A stretch of 44,322 bases of DNA, taken from NCBI GenBank assembly GCA_937128235.1, contig CAKZMG010000260.1:1-44322 (forward strand), in the 5' to 3' direction. A program made the translations under genes and the position numbers. The notes below the pieces were generated by a model. It did not search any database and was not told the DNA's origin. It worked only from the letters and a program-made list of their open reading frames with translations. This stretch comes from an uncultured Verrucomicrobiales bacterium. Its GTDB lineage: Bacteria > Verrucomicrobiota > Verrucomicrobiia > Verrucomicrobiales > Akkermansiaceae. The first letter of the stretch is position 1; every line of letters starts with the position of its first letter. Of the stretch, positions 24,489 to 32,856 are shown piece by piece.

Positions 24489-27434
24489 ATGAAATTCACA
24501 CTTAGCGCCATCTTGGCGGTTCTGTCTCTATCAGGATTCGCTTTATTAAATGCCCAATCCACCGCCAAAAAGAAGCTGAATGTAGCGCGATCTGAGGATC
24601 ACCCTTATGTGGATCACACTAAGGGTAGAGAAGGTTTCCGCTTCACTGATAAGCCCGTGAATGACGTGCGAGTGTATGATTTCTACCAACGTCAGGCTGA
24701 CTATTACATGAGTGGAAAGGTGGAAATCCCGGCAGTGCTACCAAGCTATCCAGGGCTGGATGAGGGGAAATATGGACACTGGGGAAAGAATAATCAGAAC
24801 AATCACCGAGACGAGCGCTGGAATGAGATGGGCAATGATGGTGTGGTGGGGCAGCAGATTGATGGCGTTGCTCCAGGTGGGCACTCGCTGGTGATCGATC
24901 CTAAGCAGAAAATGTATGCGGCATTTTCGGCTAAAGCAAATTTGAGTTTTTTCCGTTATTGGGAAGATAAATTTATAAAGATAGATGGCTACCGCTGGGG
25001 TACTTCACGTGGTGCTTCGCCAAGTGGGAGGATGATAGCTAAGCTAGGTAATCATAGAGTGAACTTGGCGAGAAAGAAACCTAAGGTGAATCCAAATGCC
25101 GCTGGATGGAGAGTGGCTCTGGCGGATCAGGAATACCTAGGCATGTTTGATACCGTGCGCGGACCCGTTTATAGCTATAAAATAAAAGGTGTAAGCTTGC
25201 TAGATGCAGTTTTCTCTAAGCCGGGAAGAGTGTTTCACAGAGTGATAGAGTCACATGGTGCGCTGGGTGAGACTCAGCTAGCATTGTTTGATCTGGATAA
25301 GAAAGAGCTTAAGACTGAGGGAAAGAATCTTTTTTCAGCTGGGGAGGCTGGGGTAGTTGGCGAGAAAGGGAATCTATTCATTGGTCTCATTATTACAGGA
25401 GGGAACGATGCGAGTGTGGGATTAGAAGTGAGATTAGAAAAGGCACATGGTATGGCAGTGCTGAATATAAAATCTCTCGGTGAAAATCATCAGGTGAATT
25501 TGCTTTTTGGTGAGTCTAAATCAGCTGTCCAGAAAGCGATGACAGAAGTGAAGTCAGAGCCATCATCACTAGTGAAAATTTCTAAACAGCGCGCTAAGAG
25601 ATGGGACAGATCATACACCGTAAGTGGCACTCTGGCTAAGAATGATAGAGCCTATGTGGTGGATGATATTCCTGTGCCATTTAAAAATGACATGAAGTCA
25701 CTGATGTTTCTAACAGATCTGACATTTGATAAAGATGGGAATGCCTATATCCTAACACTGATGGGGGAACTCTGGAAGGTCACTGGCTTAGATGGTGACC
25801 TGAACTCCATCGTCTGGAGACGTATCGCTAGGGGAATGAATCAGCCATTTGGAATCAAGATCTGGGATGGAAAAATCCATGTCTTAGAGCGCGACCAGAT
25901 CACGTATTTAGAAGATAGAAATGGGGATGGTGAAATTGATTTTTATGGAAATTTCTCAAATCTATTATCTGGTCTGAATGCGAGCCACACGCACACTTGG
26001 GGAATGGCAAAGGATAATGAAGGTTACATTCATTTCGTGGCTGGCTGGAGCTCATACCGGATCTCTCCCGATGGGAAGCAGATAGAAGAAATGACGCGTG
26101 GACTGCGTAACTGCATGGGCTTCGGGCATCTGTCAGACGGCACTATTTTAGTAGGTCCGCAAGAGGGCACGAACACTCCCACATCCGAGATTATCCAGGT
26201 GAGAAAGGGAGATAACCACGGGTTTCAAAATAATGATAAACTAAGTATCCCACTAGGCTATGTGCCGCGTGGGGTGGACAATTCCACAGGAGGATTTCTA
26301 GAAGTAGATAGTGACCGATGGGGACCGCTTGGGCAGAAGTCTGTCCTAGGCATCTGCTATGGAAGTAGCTCATGGTATCAGATATTGTTTGATAAAAATG
26401 AGCAGGCGACAGGTCACCGCCAAGTAGCCTCAGTTCCCATGAGAGGTGACTTTAGCAGTGGCGTGACCAGAGGAAGTGTGAATCCTGCGGATGGGCAAGT
26501 TTACCTAGTGGGGCTAGATGGCTGGGGAGATTATGCGTTAGAGGATGGCTGTCTGCATCGTATCCGCTATACAGGTAAGCCATTATATGAAGCCATTAGT
26601 TACGAGGTGCATGACAATGGGATAAAGGTAAGTTTTCCAGAAGAGTTAGACTCCGATTTTTCTGTGAACCCGAAGCATTATTTTGCTCAAATGTGGAACT
26701 ATAATAACTCAAAGCAATATGGCTCACCTGAGTTTTCAGTGAAAGTTCCAGACTCACTAGGACATGATCCACTGACTGTGACGAGTGCTAGGCTGTTAGA
26801 TGATAAGAAGTCAATCTTCGTAGAAATTCCCAGCCTCCAGCCAGCGATGCAAGTCCACCTCAGGATGCATCTCAAGTCAAAAGCGGGTATTGCGTTTGAG
26901 TCAGATTTATTTCCTACCATTGTGAAATTGGGTGATTTTTATGCATTCGATGGAGCCAAACCTAAGCAAGACAAATCACGGGATTTTGTCCTGCGCACAG
27001 ATAGAAAATCTGGAGCAAAACAAAGCTTAGCAACCACTACGGGACAGATGGATGCTCACGCTAAAAAAGTTCTGATCAAAACCATTCCTGGGCTAAAGTA
27101 TGATGTGACTAAGTTCTCAGTGAAAGCTGGCGAGTCCGTCGCGCTCAAATTTGAAAACGCTGACAGCATGCCACACAACATCGTGATCGTGAAACCCGGG
27201 AAGAAAAAAGCAGTGGGTGAAGCGGCATTTAAAATGATGAATGACCCTAACGCACTGAAGAAAAGTTATGTCCCAGATGATAAGTCTAACATCATCGCCT
27301 ACAGCTATGTGATAGATCCTAAAGCCTCACACACGACCTACTTCATCGCTCCAAAAACGAAGGGTGAGTATCCCTACATCTGCACATTCCCAGGTCACTG
27401 GCAGGTGATGCAGGGAGTGATGGTAGTAGAGTAA
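24489..27434 (+). CDS. Exported beta-propeller protein with C-terminal cupredoxin domain
   Basis: The 981-residue protein has a signal peptide (MKFTLSAILAVLSLSGFALLNAQS), an N-terminal domain rich in aromatic residues (about 30-400), a propeller region (about 410-720, FLTDLTFDKDGNAYILTLMGELWKV, EDRNGDGEIDFYGN) and a C-terminal type-1 copper domain. The copper ligands are visible: His896 in MPHNIV, then Cys965, His970 and Met974 in CTFPGHWQVM, the Cys-x4-His-x3-Met spacing of azurin and auracyanin. It is therefore probably a periplasmic or extracellular redox protein, passing electrons from a substrate bound in the propeller to a copper centre. Similar cupredoxin-ended propellers are known in Planctomycetes and Verrucomicrobia. 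An ATG at 24453 would add 12 residues but disrupt the signal peptide. Confidence 0.82.
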   Translation: MKFTLSAILAVLSLSGFALLNAQSTAKKKLNVARSEDHPYVDHTKGREGFRFTDKPVNDVRVYDFYQRQADYYMSGKVEIPAVLPSYPGLDEGKYGHWGKNNQNNHRDERWNEMGNDGVVGQQIDGVAPGGHSLVIDPKQKMYAAFSAKANLSFFRYWEDKFIKIDGYRWGTSRGASPSGRMIAKLGNHRVNLARKKPKVNPNAAGWRVALADQEYLGMFDTVRGPVYSYKIKGVSLLDAVFSKPGRVFHRVIESHGALGETQLALFDLDKKELKTEGKNLFSAGEAGVVGEKGNLFIGLIITGGNDASVGLEVRLEKAHGMAVLNIKSLGENHQVNLLFGESKSAVQKAMTEVKSEPSSLVKISKQRAKRWDRSYTVSGTLAKNDRAYVVDDIPVPFKNDMKSLMFLTDLTFDKDGNAYILTLMGELWKVTGLDGDLNSIVWRRIARGMNQPFGIKIWDGKIHVLERDQITYLEDRNGDGEIDFYGNFSNLLSGLNASHTHTWGMAKDNEGYIHFVAGWSSYRISPDGKQIEEMTRGLRNCMGFGHLSDGTILVGPQEGTNTPTSEIIQVRKGDNHGFQNNDKLSIPLGYVPRGVDNSTGGFLEVDSDRWGPLGQKSVLGICYGSSSWYQILFDKNEQATGHRQVASVPMRGDFSSGVTRGSVNPADGQVYLVGLDGWGDYALEDGCLHRIRYTGKPLYEAISYEVHDNGIKVSFPEELDSDFSVNPKHYFAQMWNYNNSKQYGSPEFSVKVPDSLGHDPLTVTSARLLDDKKSIFVEIPSLQPAMQVHLRMHLKSKAGIAFESDLFPTIVKLGDFYAFDGAKPKQDKSRDFVLRTDRKSGAKQSLATTTGQMDAHAKKVLIKTIPGLKYDVTKFSVKAGESVALKFENADSMPHNIVIVKPGKKKAVGEAAFKMMNDPNALKKSYVPDDKSNIIAYSYVIDPKASHTTYFIAPKTKGEYPYICTFPGHWQVMQGVMVVE

Positions 27435-27445
27435 TTCATAGCAAG

Positions 27446-27510
27446 AGAACATAGCTGCTTCTGAGAGTCGTCATTTTTAATGAAGTTGACGTTTTTCTGC
27501 TATGTTCTTT
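27446..27510 (+). terminator. Possible terminator between the propeller and PDZ/HEAT genes
   Basis: AGAACATAGC (27446-27455) pairs perfectly with GCTATGTTCT (27499-27508), enclosing a 43-base loop with an inner GTCAT/ATGA-type pairing and only a short TT after it. The long loop makes it an uncertain terminator; a regulatory leader for the next gene is possible. Confidence 0.35.
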
Positions 27511-27521
27511 AATCGTTTGTT

Positions 27522-29897
27522 ATGAGATTACTAAGAGACTGTTCTGTACTATTCATTTTAGGTTCACTGAGCCTCTGCGCTGCACCGAGAGGCGGCACGA
27601 TGGAAAATCTGGATTTTACCGTAACGGGAACCAAGATCCCAGAAGCTGCCGCGCATGACTGGAATCTAGGTGCTACAGGTGCTCGTGGCTGGATGTATAG
27701 TGATAAAATGGTGACGAGTGATGCCCGGCAAATCGTCATTACCAAAGTAGAGAAGGGTTCACCAGCTGACGGTGTGTTAGAGATAGGGGACGTGATTTTA
27801 GGTGTGAATGGGAAGAAATTTTCTTATGATCCAAGAATCGAAATGGGCAAGGCTCTTGGTCTAACAGAATTAAAAGAAGGTAAGCTGCAACTGATGCACT
27901 GGCGTGCTGGTAAGAGGAGAGTTGTAGAATTACAGCTTCCAATACTAGGTGAATATTCTGCTACCGCTCCGTATGATTGTCCTAAGTCGAAATTGATTCT
28001 TGAGCGTGGCTGCGAGGCTCTGGCAAAGAGAGTAGCGAGCGGGGAAAAACGAAAACACCCAATCACGCGCTCGCTCAATGCACTCGCACTGCTAGCCAGT
28101 GGCAATGATAAATACTTACCTCTAGTGAAGCAGGAAGCGCAATGGGCGGCGGAGTTTACATCGAATGGTTATAAATCATGGTCCTACAGTTACGTAACTA
28201 TCTTTCTAGCAGAATACACACTAGCTACTGGAGATAAAACTTACCTCCAGGGCTTGAGAAGGCTCGCATTAGAAATTTCCAATGGTCAGAGTGTGGTTGG
28301 CTCATGGGGGCATCGATTCATCAGAGATGATGGCGCACTTGGTGGCTACGGCATGATGAACTCACCCGGTATTCCGCTCACCATCGGGCTAGTTCTCGCG
28401 CGTGAAGCAGGGGTGAAGGACGCGGTAATAACGGAAGCGATAGAGAAAAGTGCCAGGTTGATCAGGTTTTACGTGGGTAAGGGAGCAGTCCCATACGGAG
28501 ATCATCATCCTTGGATTCAGACGCATGATGATAATGGGAAATGTGGGATGGCTGCGGTGTTGTTTACATTGTTAGGGGATAAGGAAGCCACGACATTTTT
28601 CTCCAAGATGAGCCTAGCGTGTCATGGATCTGAGCGGGACACTGGGCACACAGGGAATTTCTTCAACATGCTCTGGGCAATGCCAGGCGTATCGCAAGCT
28701 GGACCAGAAGCAGCGGGAGCTTGGATGAAAGAATTCGGTGGCTGGTACTATGACCTAGCGCGTCAGTGGGATGGAAATTTCATCCATCAAGGACCACCGA
28801 GTATGCGAAAAGATAGCTACCGAGACTGGGACTGCACAGGCGCGTATCTACTCGCTTATGCCATGCCCCTGAAGAAACTTTTCATCACTGGGAAGGGTGC
28901 AGAGTTAGTAGATGCTCTGGATCGTAAACATGTGGCGGATATCATTAATGAAAGCAAGGGATGGACGAATAAAGATAGAGAAAGTCACTACGATAGCTTG
29001 AATAAGAATCAACTCATTGAGCGTCTCGCAAGCTGGTCACCAGTAGTCCGCGAGCGCGCTGCGATGGCTCTGAAACGTAGAAAACCTGATGCCGCTCTGA
29101 TGGCGGAGCTGATGAGTTTATTTGAAACAAAGAACCTCAACGCCAAGATCGGAGTCTGCCAACTGATGGCACATTTAAAGCCAGTAGCCGCAGTAGAGCC
29201 ACTGCGAAAATATCTCAAATCTGATGACCTCTGGCTAAGAGTAAAAGCAGCTGAAGCACTAGCTTCCATCGGTAAACCTGCGATGTCCACCTTGCCCGAA
29301 ATGTTAGAAATGTTAGCCCGAGACCACACTGAAACAGACCCTCGCGGTATGGAGCAGCGTTATTTGAATTTCGCTATTTTTGATAAACTGTTACGGCATT
29401 CAATAGATGGAGTGGATAGAGATTTACTACGTAAAGCAATCACAGCTGGTCTCAAAAATGAAGATGGCAGATCGCGTGGAAGCATAGGAAATATCTATAA
29501 AAAACTGAGTTTTGATGAGATAAAACCACTGCTACCCGCCATTTATGATGCGGTGAAAAAGCCGGCACCAAGCGGAATCATGTTCGCTGCAGGAGTCCGG
29601 TTATCAGGGCTAGAAGTGCTAGCTAAGAACCACATCAAGGAAGGAATGCCACTCTGTCTGGAAGTGATAGCCGTGGATAAATGGGGTAAAGGGAAACGCA
29701 TCGGAAGATGCCTGAAAGCACTCTCTCACTACGGAGGAGCCGCTAAGCCGCTACTACCGAAATTGCGCGAACTAGAAGAAAAACTCTCAAAACACCGAGA
29801 AAAGAAAAACCTAAAGCCACATCTCGACCAAGTTAAGAAACTAATAGCCAAAATAGAATCCGCAAAAGACGCGCCAAAGCTCATCCCATTAAAATAG
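27522..29897 (+). CDS. Exported PDZ / DUF6288-like protein with C-terminal HEAT repeats
   Basis: The 791-residue protein has a signal peptide (FILGSLSLCAA) and an N-terminal PDZ domain (about 65-140, VEKGSPADGVLEIGDVILGVNGKKF). A large central region (about 145-480) has alpha/alpha-toroid character (ARLIRFYVGKGAVPYGDHHPW, DNGKCGMAAVLFTLLGDKEA), which matches what I recall as DUF6288. The C-terminal part (from about 500) shows helical HEAT-like repeats (VVRERAAMALKRR, LRVKAAEALASIGK). No catalytic motif is evident. It probably acts outside the inner membrane. It follows the propeller gene by 87 bases and may share its expression. Confidence 0.72.
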   Translation: MRLLRDCSVLFILGSLSLCAAPRGGTMENLDFTVTGTKIPEAAAHDWNLGATGARGWMYSDKMVTSDARQIVITKVEKGSPADGVLEIGDVILGVNGKKFSYDPRIEMGKALGLTELKEGKLQLMHWRAGKRRVVELQLPILGEYSATAPYDCPKSKLILERGCEALAKRVASGEKRKHPITRSLNALALLASGNDKYLPLVKQEAQWAAEFTSNGYKSWSYSYVTIFLAEYTLATGDKTYLQGLRRLALEISNGQSVVGSWGHRFIRDDGALGGYGMMNSPGIPLTIGLVLAREAGVKDAVITEAIEKSARLIRFYVGKGAVPYGDHHPWIQTHDDNGKCGMAAVLFTLLGDKEATTFFSKMSLACHGSERDTGHTGNFFNMLWAMPGVSQAGPEAAGAWMKEFGGWYYDLARQWDGNFIHQGPPSMRKDSYRDWDCTGAYLLAYAMPLKKLFITGKGAELVDALDRKHVADIINESKGWTNKDRESHYDSLNKNQLIERLASWSPVVRERAAMALKRRKPDAALMAELMSLFETKNLNAKIGVCQLMAHLKPVAAVEPLRKYLKSDDLWLRVKAAEALASIGKPAMSTLPEMLEMLARDHTETDPRGMEQRYLNFAIFDKLLRHSIDGVDRDLLRKAITAGLKNEDGRSRGSIGNIYKKLSFDEIKPLLPAIYDAVKKPAPSGIMFAAGVRLSGLEVLAKNHIKEGMPLCLEVIAVDKWGKGKRIGRCLKALSHYGGAAKPLLPKLRELEEKLSKHREKKNLKPHLDQVKKLIAKIESAKDAPKLIPLK

Positions 29898-30011
29898 GCT
29901 AAACTAGCCGAACTCAGAGGTAAGTTTTCAAATGACATCTCCCTGAATTGAGCATTGACCCGCGCGCCATACGTGTCTAGCTTCCGCGCACTCAACAACT
30001 TGAGAGATATT

Positions 30012-32789
30012 ATGAGCAACGAAGCGAACTACAAAGACACTCTGACTCTGCCACAGACCACTTTCCCTATGCGAGGTGATCTAGTGAAGAATGAGCCAGC
30101 ACGACTTGAACAATGGGAAAATGACGCACTGTATCAGCGAATACAGAAGCGCCGAATTGACCAGGGTGCCCCGCGTTTCATTCTTCATGATGGACCTCCA
30201 TTTGCGAATGGCGATGTCCACATGGGAACTGCTCTCAACAAAATTCTCAAAGATCTCGTGGTCAAATCTAAGACCATGGCAGGATTCGAAACTCCATTTA
30301 TCCCAGGTTGGGATTGTCACGGATTACCGATCGAGTTCAAGGTAGTGCAAAACGCACGTGACCTAGAACCAGCAGAGATCCGCAGCCGCTGCGTGGATTT
30401 CGCCAATGGCTGGATCGATACCCAGAAGGCTTCATTCCGTCGTCTAGGAGTCTTCGGTGACTGGAATAATCCTTACCTCACCATGGACCCCGCTTACGAG
30501 GCTGACATCGTCAGAACTTTCGCCGCGTTGATCGATAAAAAGGCAGTTTACCAGAGCAAGAAGCCAGTCCAGTGGTCCTACGGAGCACAGACCGCGCTTG
30601 CTGAGGCGGAGGTCGAGTACATGGATAAGAAGTCCATCTCCATCTACGTAGAATTTCCGCTCTTGGGGGATAAGCTCGGAAAAGACATCTCCATGATCAT
30701 CTGGACGACGACTCCTTGGACGCTTCCCGCGAACCTCGGTATCGCCGTGCATCCGCAGTTTATCTACACTGTTGGTAGATTTGAAAAGACGGATCACGAG
30801 GGAAATCTCATCACTAAGAATCTGGTAGTAGCTAAAGAACTGTTAGAGAACGTGGAAGCTAAAACTGGCTTCGCGCTCAAGGAAACTTTCCAAGAGGTCA
30901 AAGGAGAAGTCTTTGAGGGGCTAGAGGCACAACACCCATTCTTGGACCAGACATCTAAGCTTATTCACGCAAATTTCGTCACAACCGAGACTGGAACTGG
31001 AGCTGTTCACATCGCGCCTGGGCACGGTGCGGATGACTACTCTGCTGGTCAGCAAAACGGGCTCGGAGTCTTCTCACCCGTCGATGACGAAGGATTTTTC
31101 ACCGAAGAAGTAGGTGTGGAATCACTCGTGGGTCTCCACGTCATGGAGAAAAACGAAGCCAATATCGGAGTTCTCAAAATCCTCGCACCGAAGGGACATT
31201 TGCTAGGAAAAGAAAACTACGCGCACAGCTACCCGCACTGCTGGAGATCTAAGACACCGATCATTTTCCGTGCTGTGGAGCAGTTTTTCATCTCACTCGA
31301 TGGGCTCCGCGAGAAGGCGCTCGAAGAAATAGATAAGGTAAACTGGCTGCCAAAATGGGGCAGAAACCGCATCTACGGAACTGTTGAATCTCGTCCAGAC
31401 TGGTGCGTATCTCGCCAGAGGACTTGGGGTGTGCCAGTGCCAGTATTTTTCGATGATAAAGGCGAAGCAGTCATCTGCTCAGAACTCGCAGGGAAGATCG
31501 CAGATTTGATCGAAGCAGAAGGCTCTAACATCTGGTTCGAGCTCAGCGATGAGCAACTTTGCGAACGCTTAGACCTTCCTACCACTTACAAGAAATGCCG
31601 CGACACGCTAGACGTATGGATCGATTCCGGTTCATCACATAAGGCGGTAGTTGAGCGCAGACCAGAGCTAAGCGGACCAGCAGATCTTTACCTAGAGGCT
31701 ACTGATCAGCATCGCGGATGGTTCCAGTCATCGCTCATGCTTTCAGTGGGTGTGCGTGATGCGGCTCCTTATAAAACGGTGATGACGCACGGCTTCGTGG
31801 TAGATCAAGACAAGCTCAAAGCCAAGAAAGCTGGCAAGACAAACGGAGAATCTACCAAGCTCTCCAAGTCAGAAGCAGAGAAAAGCGGCAAGCCAATCGA
31901 TGCAGCTTATTATTATAATAAATACGGAGCAGACATCGTCCGCCTCTGGGTATCTAGTGTGGACTGGCAGACCGAGGTTCCATTTGGAGAAGACCTCTTT
32001 AAGCAGATCGCCGAGCCATATCGCAGACTCAGAAACACCCTCAGAATTCTCCTCGGAAATATGGATGGTTTTAACCCAGAAACTGACCGCGTAGCCAAGC
32101 AAGATATGCCGCTGTTAGATCAGTGGGTGTTAGAGAAACTCCACACTGTTATCAACGAATGTAAGTCCGCTTACGATAGCTACGAGTTCCGCAAAGTCTT
32201 CAACCAAGTCAATCAATTCTGTGCCACTGACCTCTCCGCTATTTACGTGGATGTCACTAAAGACAGAATGTACTGCGACAGCACCGAAAGCATCCGCCGC
32301 AAGTCCACCCAGACGGTCATGCATGATGTCTTTGTAGCTTTATCAAGACTCCTCGCACCGATCCTAGCCTACACGGCAGATGAAGCGTGGGGTCATGCAG
32401 GGTTCGATGGGTCAGTGCATGAGCAAGATTTCCCTGAAGCGCAAGATGAGTGGGCACCAAGCGAAGTCTCAGAGAAAATGGCGAGTCTGTTAGAGATAAG
32501 GGGAGTCATCCAGACCGCTATCGAAGAGCAGGTAAAGGCAAAGGCGTTTAACAAAAACAACGAAGCCGCTGTCACTCTAACAGTCCCATCTGATCACGCA
32601 TGTTCAGCCGAGCTTTCCAGCAGAGAATTTGCGACTGAGTTCTTCATCCTCTCCGACCTACAGCTAGAGTCAGGAGCAGAGCTAAGCGCCACGGCAACAG
32701 CCACCGCCCATGCTATGTGCCCTCGCTGCCGCCGCTACGAGCCACTCCTAGAAAGTGGTCTTTGCGAGCGTTGCGCGGATGTGGTTTAA
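30012..32789 (+). CDS. ileS: Isoleucyl-tRNA synthetase
   Basis: IleRS charges tRNA-Ile. The class I HIGH motif reads HMGT (starting His70) in PPFANGDVHMGTALNK, and the KMSKS loop reads KLSKS (616-620). The C-terminal zinc knuckle is present: Cys903, Cys906, Cys918, Cys921. The WTTTPWTLPANL editing-domain motif, ATDQHRGWFQSSL and the anticodon-binding segment are in the expected order. I chose ATG 30012 (925 residues); a further upstream ATG-less extension to 29955 adds unlikely residues. An IleRS with this zinc end is the bacterial (eubacterial) type. No T-box leader is visible upstream. Confidence 0.97.
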   Translation: MSNEANYKDTLTLPQTTFPMRGDLVKNEPARLEQWENDALYQRIQKRRIDQGAPRFILHDGPPFANGDVHMGTALNKILKDLVVKSKTMAGFETPFIPGWDCHGLPIEFKVVQNARDLEPAEIRSRCVDFANGWIDTQKASFRRLGVFGDWNNPYLTMDPAYEADIVRTFAALIDKKAVYQSKKPVQWSYGAQTALAEAEVEYMDKKSISIYVEFPLLGDKLGKDISMIIWTTTPWTLPANLGIAVHPQFIYTVGRFEKTDHEGNLITKNLVVAKELLENVEAKTGFALKETFQEVKGEVFEGLEAQHPFLDQTSKLIHANFVTTETGTGAVHIAPGHGADDYSAGQQNGLGVFSPVDDEGFFTEEVGVESLVGLHVMEKNEANIGVLKILAPKGHLLGKENYAHSYPHCWRSKTPIIFRAVEQFFISLDGLREKALEEIDKVNWLPKWGRNRIYGTVESRPDWCVSRQRTWGVPVPVFFDDKGEAVICSELAGKIADLIEAEGSNIWFELSDEQLCERLDLPTTYKKCRDTLDVWIDSGSSHKAVVERRPELSGPADLYLEATDQHRGWFQSSLMLSVGVRDAAPYKTVMTHGFVVDQDKLKAKKAGKTNGESTKLSKSEAEKSGKPIDAAYYYNKYGADIVRLWVSSVDWQTEVPFGEDLFKQIAEPYRRLRNTLRILLGNMDGFNPETDRVAKQDMPLLDQWVLEKLHTVINECKSAYDSYEFRKVFNQVNQFCATDLSAIYVDVTKDRMYCDSTESIRRKSTQTVMHDVFVALSRLLAPILAYTADEAWGHAGFDGSVHEQDFPEAQDEWAPSEVSEKMASLLEIRGVIQTAIEEQVKAKAFNKNNEAAVTLTVPSDHACSAELSSREFATEFFILSDLQLESGAELSATATATAHAMCPRCRRYEPLLESGLCERCADVV

Positions 32790-32806
32790 AACAGAATAGC
32801 CGTTTT

Positions 32807-32842
32807 ATCATTGGTAGAGGTAAGGTTGTCTCTATCAATGAT
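32807..32842. other. 13-bp hairpin between ileS and the minus-strand repeat protein
   Basis: ATCATTGGTAGAG (32807-32819) pairs with CTCTATCAATGAT (32830-32842), with one G-U pair on the plus strand, around a 10-base loop. It lies between two converging stops, a typical terminator place, but no T-run follows on either strand. The word AGAGGTAAG spans the left arm and loop. Confidence 0.5.
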
Positions 32843-32856
32843 CGGTGGACGCATGT

